From positions 2,294,001-2,358,000 of the forward strand of contig NZ_CP043929.1 in assembly GCF_008632455.1 (NCBI RefSeq): a DNA stretch of 64,000 nt. Reading direction: 5' to 3'. Position 1 is the stretch's first letter, and every line of letters starts with the position of its first letter. This document shows, one piece after another, positions 43,556 to 51,458 of the stretch. The position numbers and the translations under genes were made by a program. The DNA comes from Methylomonas rhizoryzae. GTDB lineage: Bacteria > Pseudomonadota > Gammaproteobacteria > Methylococcales > Methylomonadaceae. Under the pieces are notes generated by a model. The model was not told where the DNA came from. It worked only from the letters and a program-made list of their open reading frames with translations, and searched no databases.

Positions 43556-44053
43556 ATGTCACAATTATTAGAAAAAAATCAGGAAGCGCCGTTTTTTCGC
43601 GCCGTCAATCAAGACAACCAAATGATTTATTTGTCCGACTTTCGCGACGAGAAAAACGTGGTGCTGTATTTTTACCCGAAAGACGACACGCCGGGCTGTA
43701 CTATCGAGGCCAACGACTTTACCGCGCTAGCCGAGCAATTTGCCGAACTGGATACCGTAGTCGTGGGCGTCAGTAAAGACGATTGCGCCAGCCACCGCGC
43801 ATTCATCGGCAAATACGGCTTGAACGTTCAGCTGTTGGCCGATACCGGCGGCGACTTGTGCGATAGCTACGGGGTTTGGCAGGAAGTGGAAAAAGACGGT
43901 GTCAAAAAGTGGAAAATCGTCCGCTCGACCTTCGTCATCGGCAAAGACGGCAATTTGATGGAAGCGATGTATGCGGTCAATCCGGAAGGCCATGCCCAAG
44001 CCGTCCTGGACCTGCTGAAAGCTGCACAAGCTCCGGCTGAAGCCGAAGCCTAA
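43556..44053 (+). CDS. Bcp/PrxQ-family peroxiredoxin
   Basis: This 165-residue cytoplasmic thiol peroxidase has the peroxidatic Cys in LYFYPKDDTPGCTIEAND and the supporting Arg in IVRSTFVIG. The usual nearby resolving Cys five residues later is absent (Ala/Asn instead), so it may work as a one-Cys enzyme or use the Cys in KDDCASH or GGDLCDSYG. It reduces hydroperoxides with thioredoxin or glutathione help. The C-terminus AQAPAEAEA is a short acidic tail. A second Bcp paralogue lies at 45976-46443. Confidence 0.88.
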   Translation: MSQLLEKNQEAPFFRAVNQDNQMIYLSDFRDEKNVVLYFYPKDDTPGCTIEANDFTALAEQFAELDTVVVGVSKDDCASHRAFIGKYGLNVQLLADTGGDLCDSYGVWQEVEKDGVKKWKIVRSTFVIGKDGNLMEAMYAVNPEGHAQAVLDLLKAAQAPAEAEA

Positions 44054-44103
44054 AGCCCGAACGGCAGCGGCGCGGATAACCCTCCGGCCGCTGCCTGGTC
44101 GGT

Positions 44104-45336
44104 TTATTTGGAATTCACCAGACGTTGCACGATTAAGCTGCCGACCATATCGCCTTCCACGTTGACCATGGTCCGAAACGTATCCAGCAGCCTGTCGATA
44201 GGCAACAAAATGGCGATGGCTTCCGCCGGCAGGCCGACCGACTGCAGCACCATCACCATAGTCACCATGCCGGCACTGGGAATGCCGGGCGCCCCTATCG
44301 CCGCCAAAATCGAGGTAAAAAATACGATCATTTGTTGAGCCAAATCCAGTTCCACCCCGGCCAAGTTGGCGACGAACAAGGCAGCCGACGCTTCGTACAA
44401 GGCGGTGCCGTCCATATTCGCGGTAGCGCCTAAAGGCAGCACGAAACCGGCAATGCCGGGTTTGACATGCAGATGCTGCTCCGCACAGCGCAAGCTAATA
44501 GGTAGCGTTGCCGAACTGGAGCTGGTGGCAAACGCGGTAATCAAGGCCTCTTTGGCGCCTTGGAAAAACCGCCCCGGCGTGACCCTGGCTATTGCATACA
44601 ACAGCAGCGGCAAGACTACGAAGCCGTGCAACAAGATCGAGCCTAAAACCACTGCGACAAATTCCGCCAAACTGCGCAGCACCGAAAGCTCTTGAGTGGC
44701 CAACAGCTGGGTCAGCAGCGCCAAAATCCCGAACGGTGCCAGCCGCATGATCCACGCTACCATGTTCAACATCAATTCCAGGCCCTCTTGCAACAACTGC
44801 AGAATGTTGCGGTAGCGTTCCCCGCCCACTACCAGCGCAATGCCCAATAACAATGCAAACATCACGATGGCCAGCACGTTGCCTTGCGCCAGGGCGGCAA
44901 ACGGATTGACGAATAAACCGTGCAAAAAGCCGGCGACAAATTCGCCGAAGCTCATGTGTTGGGCGGCAATCTGATGCTCAGCTTGCGCAAACATCGCAAG
45001 TTGCAAGCCTTTGCCCGGTTGGAACACATTCGCGGCAAGCAGTGCCAGCAACACGGCCAAGGTCATGGACAACACGAAAAAACTCAAGGTGGAAATCCAA
45101 ACCCGGTGCAGTTGCTCGTGTTGGCGCAAATTGGCTACCCCAACCGCAATCGAGGTGAAAACCAAGGGTACCAAGATCATTTTCAACAAGTCGATAAACA
45201 AGGTGCCGACCAGCGAACACAAATAAATGCCGAATTCCACGCCGGCAGCCTGCCGGCCGATAGTGGCAAATGTCAGCCCTAAGGCCACCCCAATTGCCGC
45301 GCCCACGAAGATTTGCGCGTTTAACGATATTCGCAC
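44104..45336 (-). CDS. Dicarboxylate/amino acid:cation symporter (DAACS)
   Basis: This 410-residue inner-membrane protein is a GltP/DctA-type Na+ or H+ symporter. The serine-rich hairpin FATSSSSATLPISLRC and the substrate helix LPLGATANMDGTALYEA are diagnostic, as is the last hairpin GAPGIPSAGMVTMVMVL. LPIDRLLDTFRTMVNVEGD follows with the conserved Asp and Asn. Typical substrates are glutamate, aspartate or C4-dicarboxylates; the exact one cannot be read. It stands alone, convergent with the peroxiredoxin gene. Confidence 0.9.
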   Translation of the reverse strand: MRISLNAQIFVGAAIGVALGLTFATIGRQAAGVEFGIYLCSLVGTLFIDLLKMILVPLVFTSIAVGVANLRQHEQLHRVWISTLSFFVLSMTLAVLLALLAANVFQPGKGLQLAMFAQAEHQIAAQHMSFGEFVAGFLHGLFVNPFAALAQGNVLAIVMFALLLGIALVVGGERYRNILQLLQEGLELMLNMVAWIMRLAPFGILALLTQLLATQELSVLRSLAEFVAVVLGSILLHGFVVLPLLLYAIARVTPGRFFQGAKEALITAFATSSSSATLPISLRCAEQHLHVKPGIAGFVLPLGATANMDGTALYEASAALFVANLAGVELDLAQQMIVFFTSILAAIGAPGIPSAGMVTMVMVLQSVGLPAEAIAILLPIDRLLDTFRTMVNVEGDMVGSLIVQRLVNSK

Positions 45337-45446
45337 CTATTACCTCCTATCCGATAACACTTTCCGACTCGCCGCTTCGAGCTTCACGGCCTGGCTACAC
45401 AGGAAAATCCGCGTTGTTCGACGCGAATATCCGCTAAAATTTGGCC

Positions 45447-45944
45447 ATGAACGAATCCAATCTCGATAAAGACCTTTGTTTATGCGGCTCAGGGCGTAGT
45501 TACGCGGACTGCTGCGCGCCTTATCACAACGGCAGCGCGGCGGCCCCGACCGCCGAAGCCTTGATGCGTTCGCGCTATACCGCTTACATCCAGCGTAACG
45601 CCGAATATTTGCTGGCCAGTTGGGATCCCGGCAGCCGGCCGATTGCCATTGACTTCAGCAAAGAAACCGCCGATTGGCAACGTTTACAAATCGTTGCCTG
45701 CAAAAAAGGCGCGAGCGGCGACCGAAAGGGTATCGTGGAATTCAAAGCCTATTACGCTCAGGACGGGGTAGCCTGCGTCATGCATGAAATCAGCCGGTTC
45801 GTGAAAAACGGCGCGCACTGGCAGTATTTGGACGGTGTCATCAAAGCCTCCGGCAAAATCAACAATACCGTAGACACGGGCCGCAACGCCCTATGCGCCT
45901 GCGGCAGCGGCAAAAAATTCAAACGTTGCTGTGGCCGGGCTTAA
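45447..45944 (+). CDS. ychJ: YchJ-family SEC-C motif protein
   Basis: This 165-residue cytoplasmic protein is UPF0225/YchJ. It has two zinc-binding SEC-C motifs, LCLCGSGRSYADCC at the N-terminus and LCACGSGKKFKRCC at the C-terminus, around an NTF2-like core (ALMRSRYTAYIQRNAEYLL). The family role is not established; the SEC-C motif in SecA binds zinc and SecB. The ATG at 45447 is preferred over the in-frame TTG at 45441. It is convergent with the bcp-gcvR operon. Confidence 0.88.
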   Translation: MNESNLDKDLCLCGSGRSYADCCAPYHNGSAAAPTAEALMRSRYTAYIQRNAEYLLASWDPGSRPIAIDFSKETADWQRLQIVACKKGASGDRKGIVEFKAYYAQDGVACVMHEISRFVKNGAHWQYLDGVIKASGKINNTVDTGRNALCACGSGKKFKRCCGRA

Positions 45945-45975
45945 TCGCTTCGCCCCTACCGCACGCCGTTGTTCG

Positions 45976-46443
45976 CTATAACGCGAGTACGGCTTGCAGC
46001 ACCTCTTCGGCATGGCCTTTGACTTTTACCTTACGCCACTCTTTTTGCAGCACGCCCTGCTCGTCGACCAAGAAGGTACTGCGCTCTATGCCGCGTACCT
46101 GTTTGCCGTACATATTTTTCATTGTGATGACGTCGAACAGCTGGCACAAACTTTCCTCCTGATCCGCCAATAAATCGAACGGAAATCCCTGTTTGGTTTT
46201 AAAACCCTCGTGCATTTTCACGCTATCGCGCGACACGCCGAGAATCACCGCATTTGCCTGTTCGAATTGATCGCTCAAATCCCGGAAGGCTTGACCCTCT
46301 TGAGTGCAACCGGGCGTGTTGTCCTTGGGGTAAAAATACAAGACCAGCCGCTTACCGCGGAAATCGGCCAGGGCCAGGGTTTTATCGCCGGTGGCCGGCA
46401 GCTGAAAATCGGGAACGGCTTGTCCAAGAGTTACGGTAGTCAT
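45976..46443 (-). CDS. bcp: Thiol peroxidase Bcp
   Basis: This 155-residue peroxiredoxin has the peroxidatic Cys in LYFYPKDNTPGCTQEGQAF and the conserved Arg in IERSTFLVD. The classical resolving Cys of E. coli Bcp is missing here too. It reduces alkyl hydroperoxides in the cytoplasm. It follows the GcvR-like gene by three bases, the same gene order (gcvR-bcp) as in E. coli and many gammaproteobacteria, which strengthens both calls. Confidence 0.92.
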   Translation of the reverse strand: MTTVTLGQAVPDFQLPATGDKTLALADFRGKRLVLYFYPKDNTPGCTQEGQAFRDLSDQFEQANAVILGVSRDSVKMHEGFKTKQGFPFDLLADQEESLCQLFDVITMKNMYGKQVRGIERSTFLVDEQGVLQKEWRKVKVKGHAEEVLQAVLAL

Positions 46444-46446
46444 GGC

Positions 46447-46983
46447 TTAACGTTTAATAGGTTCGAGAATGGCGTCGATATTCAAACCGTCGCAAAAATC
46501 CAAAAACTCTTCGCGCAAAGACAAGATGCGCACATGCGGCGGAACGAGCAAGGTAAAACGCGTGGAAAACACCGCGTTGTCGGCAATGGCGGCGGGATGC
46601 AAGCTGGCTTGAATTTCGTCTATCAACACGCCGCGTCCGCATAAAAACGATGTCACCGCATAAAGCAAATCGCGTTTTTCCACCGAAATCGTCTCCAGCG
46701 TATAAGGCACGCCTTTTTCGTAAACCGGCTGTTCCTGCTCTTGATCCTCCGGACGTAAAAAGGCGACTTGCACGTGGAAACGATCGCCCAGGGCCGCCAG
46801 CAAACCCTCCAGCTTGGCGACGTGATTCCAATTGCCTTCCACCAATATGTACACGGAAGTCAGTTCGATCAGATTGGCGGTTATCAACTCCAATACGCTG
46901 CATTGGCAAGTGCTGATCGCTGAAAGTATTTCGGGAAGAAAGCCCTCGGTCTTGTTGCCGAGAACGCTGATTGCAAGCTGCAT
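46447..46983 (-). CDS. gcvR: GcvR-like double-ACT regulator
   Basis: This 178-residue cytoplasmic protein has two ACT-type domains, one from MQLAISVLGNKTEGFLPEI and the second from VPYTLETISVEKRDLLYAV. It matches GcvR, which in E. coli binds glycine and counteracts GcvA at the glycine cleavage operon. The ATG at 46983 begins directly at the first ACT strand; longer in-frame starts add unrelated sequence. It is coupled with bcp downstream. In organisms without GcvA its role is unclear, so the symbol reflects family only. Confidence 0.8.
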   Translation of the reverse strand: MQLAISVLGNKTEGFLPEILSAISTCQCSVLELITANLIELTSVYILVEGNWNHVAKLEGLLAALGDRFHVQVAFLRPEDQEQEQPVYEKGVPYTLETISVEKRDLLYAVTSFLCGRGVLIDEIQASLHPAAIADNAVFSTRFTLLVPPHVRILSLREEFLDFCDGLNIDAILEPIKR

Positions 46984-47261
46984 ATGTAAGATCCCTGTGA
47001 ATAGTGTCCAAAAGTGTAACATCAATCGCATAGGCTTAAACTACCGAGTAGCGAGGAACCGATTTCTCCGCTTATGCAGGGGTAGTCGCACGGCCGAATA
47101 GGCAGGAAAAATCCGAACGTGCACCGGCCGGACATAGGCTGAACCGGCCGACGAACTCGGTAGGACTCGCCTTGAGTGCGAGCCGAATAACATTTACCTA
47201 GTCCTTGGCAATACCTTACAATTTGAACTCGTTACTTACAATAACAACTTCGGAGGATGAC

Positions 47262-48266
47262 ATGTTTAAGATTCAGTTACTGGTCTCTGCAATCGCTTTG
47301 GCCGGTTCGCTGTCCGTGATGGCGGCGGACGCCTTGCCTACCACTGCTCCGGCTCCGGCCGACAACCCTACGACACCGGAGAAAGTAGCGTTGGGGCAAA
47401 TGCTTTACCACGACCCGCGCCTGTCTTCAACCGGTACCGTAGCCTGCGCGTCTTGCCATAACACCATGGCCGGCGGCGAAGACAACCGGCCGAATTCCAT
47501 GGGCGTCAACGGTCAAACCGGCGGACGTAGCGCGCCTACCGTTTGGAATGCGGCGTTCAATGCCGTGCAATTTTGGGACGGGCGCGCCGCCAGTCTGGAA
47601 GAACAAGCCGCCGGCCCGGTCACCAACCCGATAGAAATGGGCATGAAAAGCTGGGACGACGTGGTTGCCCGCCTAAAAACCATCAAGGGTTACCAAGTTG
47701 CGTTCGAGAAAGCCTTCGGTCAAAACTCGATTAGCAAAGATAACGCCACCAAGGCCATAGCGGCTTACGAAAGAACCCTGATTACCCCCAATAGCCCTTA
47801 CGACAAATACGTCAGCGGCGATACCTCCGCGCTGAGCAAACAGCAAGTACGCGGCATGCAAAAAGCCGTTGAACTCGGATGCACCGGTTGCCACAGCGGT
47901 CCGGCATTCAACGGACCGGGAAGCTTCCAAAAATTCCCAATGCATAAAAACGGCTATTTTGAAGCGCAATACCACTTCAGCAAAGACAAAGGCTTGGCCG
48001 AAGTCACCAAAAAAGACAGCGACGAACATTTCTGGAAAGTGCCGACTTTACGCAATATCGCTTTGACCGCGCCTTATTTTCACAACGGTTCGGTACCGAC
48101 CTTGGACAAAGCCGTCAAGCTGATGGCTAAATTGCAATTGGATAAAGACCTGCCGGACGAAGACGTTGCCGACATCGTCGCCTTTCTGAATGCGTTAACC
48201 GGCGAATTCCCGGAACAAACCATGCCTAAACTGCCAGCCACACCCGGCTCTACCTTCAATCAATAG
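47262..48266 (+). CDS. Di-haem cytochrome c peroxidase
   Basis: This 334-residue periplasmic enzyme has a signal peptide (LLVSAIALAGSLSVMAADA) and two haem c sites, CASCH near residue 66 and CTGCH near residue 208. The region around GGRSAPTVWNAAFNAVQFWDGRA and the distal KVPTLRNIALTAPYFHNGS are typical of bacterial CcpA/MauG-type peroxidases. It reduces hydrogen peroxide with electrons from small cytochromes. The ATG at 47262 follows CGGAGGATGAC. A strong terminator follows the gene, so it is a single-gene unit. Confidence 0.92.
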   Translation: MFKIQLLVSAIALAGSLSVMAADALPTTAPAPADNPTTPEKVALGQMLYHDPRLSSTGTVACASCHNTMAGGEDNRPNSMGVNGQTGGRSAPTVWNAAFNAVQFWDGRAASLEEQAAGPVTNPIEMGMKSWDDVVARLKTIKGYQVAFEKAFGQNSISKDNATKAIAAYERTLITPNSPYDKYVSGDTSALSKQQVRGMQKAVELGCTGCHSGPAFNGPGSFQKFPMHKNGYFEAQYHFSKDKGLAEVTKKDSDEHFWKVPTLRNIALTAPYFHNGSVPTLDKAVKLMAKLQLDKDLPDEDVADIVAFLNALTGEFPEQTMPKLPATPGSTFNQ

Positions 48267-48281
48267 ATCGGGCCAGCGGAA

Positions 48282-48309
48282 AAAGGGGACATGCAAGTCC
48301 CCTTTTTTT
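48282..48309 (+). terminator. Intrinsic terminator after cytochrome c peroxidase gene
   Basis: AAAGGGGAC (48282-48290) and GTCCCCTTT (48297-48305) form a perfect 9-bp stem with loop ATGCAA, followed by a T-run to 48309. It starts 16 bases after the stop codon. Confidence 0.9.
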
Positions 48310-48386
48310 GCCCGCCTTAGCGTTTTACCGGACCTGGCCCGCAAATCCGTGAGCCGAACGCGGCTCGCTCACCCGCATATTTAAAA

Positions 48387-49310
48387 ATGTTTGACACCCA
48401 ACCCTTTTTCCAATGCCTGCTCAACAGCATCAGCGATAGCATCGCCGTCATCGATCGGGAGGGGGTTATCCATTACACCAACAAGAGTTGGGACAAATTC
48501 GGTTCCGACTCCGACAACTTGTTGCCCAGGAGTTGGTTCGGCAGCAATTACTTGAAAGCCTGCGACGACGCGGCCCGAGCCGGCGACCAGCTGGCCGCGC
48601 GAGCGTCTGACGGCATCCGTAGTGTGATCGGCGGTCTCAAAGAGTCCTTTCTTTTGGAATATCCTTGCGAATTTCAAAATATTCGCTATTGGTTTCAAAT
48701 GCAGGTCAATCCTTTGGAATGCGTAAGTTCGGGCTATACCATCATCGCTCATCAAGACATTACCGAACGCAAGCGCACCGAAGAACAGATATTGGCACTG
48801 TCGAAAATAGACTGCTTGACCGGCATTTCCAACCGCCGCCATTTCGACGAATTCTTGCGTAGCGAATGGAAGCGCTGCCAGCGGCAAAACCAGCCGATTT
48901 CGTTGGCGATGCTGGACATCGACCATTTCAAGGCCTTGAACGACAACTACGGCCACGTGTCCGGCGACGAATGCTTGAAAAAAATCGGTGCGGTACTGAG
49001 CCGTTATACCCGCCGGCCCAGCGATTTATGCGCACGTTTCGGCGGCGAAGAATTCAGCGTAGTACTGGGTAACACCGCACTGGACGAAGCCGAACAAATC
49101 GTAGAATCCCTGTTATCCGATATTCGCTCGTTAAAAATCCCTAACGTCAAGTCTCCGATTGCGCCTATAGTCACAGTCAGCGCCGGCTTGACGACCGTTT
49201 GGCCCACTCGGGATATCGACGAAACCAGCGGAGTGGAAGCCGCCGACATCCTGTTGTATGCCTCAAAGGCCAAAGGCGGCGACCAAATCAGCTGCCGGAT
49301 TTTAGCCTGA
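48387..49310 (+). CDS. PAS-GGDEF diguanylate cyclase
   Basis: This 307-residue cytoplasmic protein has an N-terminal PAS domain (LLNSISDSIAVIDREGVIHY; ends at HQDITERKRTEEQ near 135) and a GGDEF domain (about 145-305) with DCLTGISNRRHFDEF and the active site ARFGGEEFSVVLG. The inhibitory site RPSD sits exactly five residues before GGEEF, so product inhibition is expected. It should make c-di-GMP from GTP in response to a small ligand. No haem- or flavin-binding PAS motif is obvious. It may be linked with the Wzz-like gene 151 bases downstream. Confidence 0.9.
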   Translation: MFDTQPFFQCLLNSISDSIAVIDREGVIHYTNKSWDKFGSDSDNLLPRSWFGSNYLKACDDAARAGDQLAARASDGIRSVIGGLKESFLLEYPCEFQNIRYWFQMQVNPLECVSSGYTIIAHQDITERKRTEEQILALSKIDCLTGISNRRHFDEFLRSEWKRCQRQNQPISLAMLDIDHFKALNDNYGHVSGDECLKKIGAVLSRYTRRPSDLCARFGGEEFSVVLGNTALDEAEQIVESLLSDIRSLKIPNVKSPIAPIVTVSAGLTTVWPTRDIDETSGVEAADILLYASKAKGGDQISCRILA

Positions 49311-49461
49311 AGGTTGCGATGGGTTGCCGTCTGCCGGCCTCCGTCATCGCACTGCAGCAATGTTCTGCAAAGATACGTTAAAGCCGCTCAGCCCGCTTGC
49401 CAAATTCCCGCGATTGGAGTTAGGTTAGGTCACTCCATCTTACCGAGGCCGAGGTTAAATC

Positions 49462-51366
49462 ATGCACGAACAAACCGTCGAATTCCGGCCCGTATTGCGC
49501 AATACCTCGCGCATCAGCCGTAGCAAACTGTTTTTCGCCGTTTTTCTGATCAGTTTGGCCGTCTCGCAAACCGCCGTGTTCATGCAAACGCCGCAATATC
49601 GCAGCTCCGCCACCCTGCTGACCACCTCGGCAACCGACCTGGACCAAGCCAGTCCGGCGGCGGATCTGCAGCACCTCGGCATACAAACCGAAATCCTGCT
49701 AGGCTCCGCGATTATGGAAGCGACCGTAGAACGCTTGCAGGAAGTTACCCGCCACGCCGAATCTTGGGAGCCGCAGACTTTACGCCGTCAGTTCTCGGTC
49801 TCGGCCGAGCCGGACACCAATTTGTTGCACCTCTATGCGGATGGCCCGGAACCTAAACGTCTGGAGTTGGCCCTGGACGCTTGGATAGCCAGTTACCTGA
49901 AAGTACGCGGCGACGCTACCGCGGAAAATTCCGACAAATTGGCCGGTCAATTACACGGGCAACTGGAGCGTACCGAACGGCAAATCGCCGAGCAGCGGCG
50001 CCGCATCGAACAGTTCGGCATGCAACACAACATTCTGTCCGCCGAAAGCGGCGACAACCAAGCGCACGCCCGCTTGCAAGGCTTGAATAAAGCGTTGAAC
50101 GACGCGCTGGCGGCGGAAGTTGGCAGCAAGGCCAAACTCGATACCCTATCGGCCGCCATTAGCGAAGGCCGGCCGGTGGTAGCGGAGTCGGATTCGCAAG
50201 CAATGGCGGTGCTGTTGCAGCAAGCCGAAAAATTGCGCGACCAGATGGCGGAGATCGAAGGCCGCTTCACCGCCGACTATATCGCCTTGAATCCCAACCT
50301 GAACCGAGTGCGCGAGCAATTGGCGGAAATCGAACGCAAAATCGCGGCGAAATCCGAGCAAGGTCAACACATGGCATTACAAGAAGCGCAAAACGCTTAT
50401 CTGGCCGCCAAACAATCGGTCGCCTCGCTAAAAGCGCAACTGAACGCCCACAAACAAGCGGCAGCCGAATACGCCTCCGGCTTTTCCGAACAGCAAGCGA
50501 TGCAGCAAGATCTCGCCAATTTGGAAACTGTGGCGCAAGGCATCAAACAGCGTTTGGCCGACATCGACATCAAACAACGGCAAACGTATCCGCAAGTAGA
50601 AGTCGTCTCCTGGGCCAGCTTGCCGGATCGGCCGATAGGCCCGGACTATCCGCTCGAAGCCGGCTGGGCGGCCGGCGGAAGTTTCGCCTTGGCGCTAACT
50701 GTGGTACTGCTTTGGGAATTCTTGCGGCGCGCCGAACAACCTGAAATTCCCACTGCCAAAAGCTTGGGTTGGCGTCCGCCGGCGCAGGCCCAACCGGCCT
50801 TGGAAGCCGCCTATTATCCCGCCCAAAATGGATTGGCCGGCCCTACTTTTGCTGCGCTGCCGGCGGTGGATGGGCCGACCGAAATGAGCCGGAACGAAGT
50901 GCTGGCGCTATACCGCGGTTCGGAGCCGCCGCTGAACGCCGTGGTGGCTTTGCTGTGCAACGGCTTGAGTTTGGCCGAGATCGTCAGCTTAAGTCCGGAC
51001 TGCTTGAACGCCGAAACCCTGATGATCATGGTGCCGGGCCAACGCAACCTGCCGATGACCGCCGCGGTCGCTCACTTGTGCCGGCTTGGCGCACACTTTA
51101 CCGAGTGGCCACGGGCCGAGGCGCTGGATAGTCTGTTGTGCAGTTTTGCGATCGACTTCGGCTTGCCTACGCCGCAAGTCAATGCGGAAGCCATTCGCCA
51201 CACCTATTTACTGTACTTGGTGCGCCAAGGCATCAAGCTGACCGATCTGAACAAAATCGCCGGCGCACTGAGTTCGGAACGCCTGCAACTATTGAGGCGT
51301 TATTCGCCAGCACTGGCCGGCCTGCCCTTTCAAGCCATAGACCTGGACTTCATCCCACCCGCTTGA
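49462..51366 (+). CDS. Wzz/GumC-like chain-length protein with tyrosine-recombinase-like C-terminus
   Basis: This 634-residue inner-membrane protein has the polysaccharide co-polymerase layout: helix 1 (KLFFAVFLISLAVSQTAVF, about 24-42), a long periplasmic coiled-coil region and helix 2 (GWAAGGSFALALTVVLLW, about 395-413). In place of a tyrosine kinase, the cytoplasmic C-terminus (about 474-634) reads like the catalytic fold of a tyrosine recombinase: ALLCNGLSLAEIVSLSP, then EAIRHTYLLYLVRQGIKL and RRYSP. The first catalytic Arg (GLR) is Ser and two His are lost, so it should not cut DNA. No other polysaccharide genes adjoin it. The fusion role is unknown. Confidence 0.72.
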   Translation: MHEQTVEFRPVLRNTSRISRSKLFFAVFLISLAVSQTAVFMQTPQYRSSATLLTTSATDLDQASPAADLQHLGIQTEILLGSAIMEATVERLQEVTRHAESWEPQTLRRQFSVSAEPDTNLLHLYADGPEPKRLELALDAWIASYLKVRGDATAENSDKLAGQLHGQLERTERQIAEQRRRIEQFGMQHNILSAESGDNQAHARLQGLNKALNDALAAEVGSKAKLDTLSAAISEGRPVVAESDSQAMAVLLQQAEKLRDQMAEIEGRFTADYIALNPNLNRVREQLAEIERKIAAKSEQGQHMALQEAQNAYLAAKQSVASLKAQLNAHKQAAAEYASGFSEQQAMQQDLANLETVAQGIKQRLADIDIKQRQTYPQVEVVSWASLPDRPIGPDYPLEAGWAAGGSFALALTVVLLWEFLRRAEQPEIPTAKSLGWRPPAQAQPALEAAYYPAQNGLAGPTFAALPAVDGPTEMSRNEVLALYRGSEPPLNAVVALLCNGLSLAEIVSLSPDCLNAETLMIMVPGQRNLPMTAAVAHLCRLGAHFTEWPRAEALDSLLCSFAIDFGLPTPQVNAEAIRHTYLLYLVRQGIKLTDLNKIAGALSSERLQLLRRYSPALAGLPFQAIDLDFIPPA

Positions 51367-51458
51367 CGCGCATTGCTTACGCGGCAAATTCGCTAAACGT
51401 CAAGGCTTGGCATAAAATTCGGCTGTCCTATTACAACAACCAACAACGGGGTAACACT

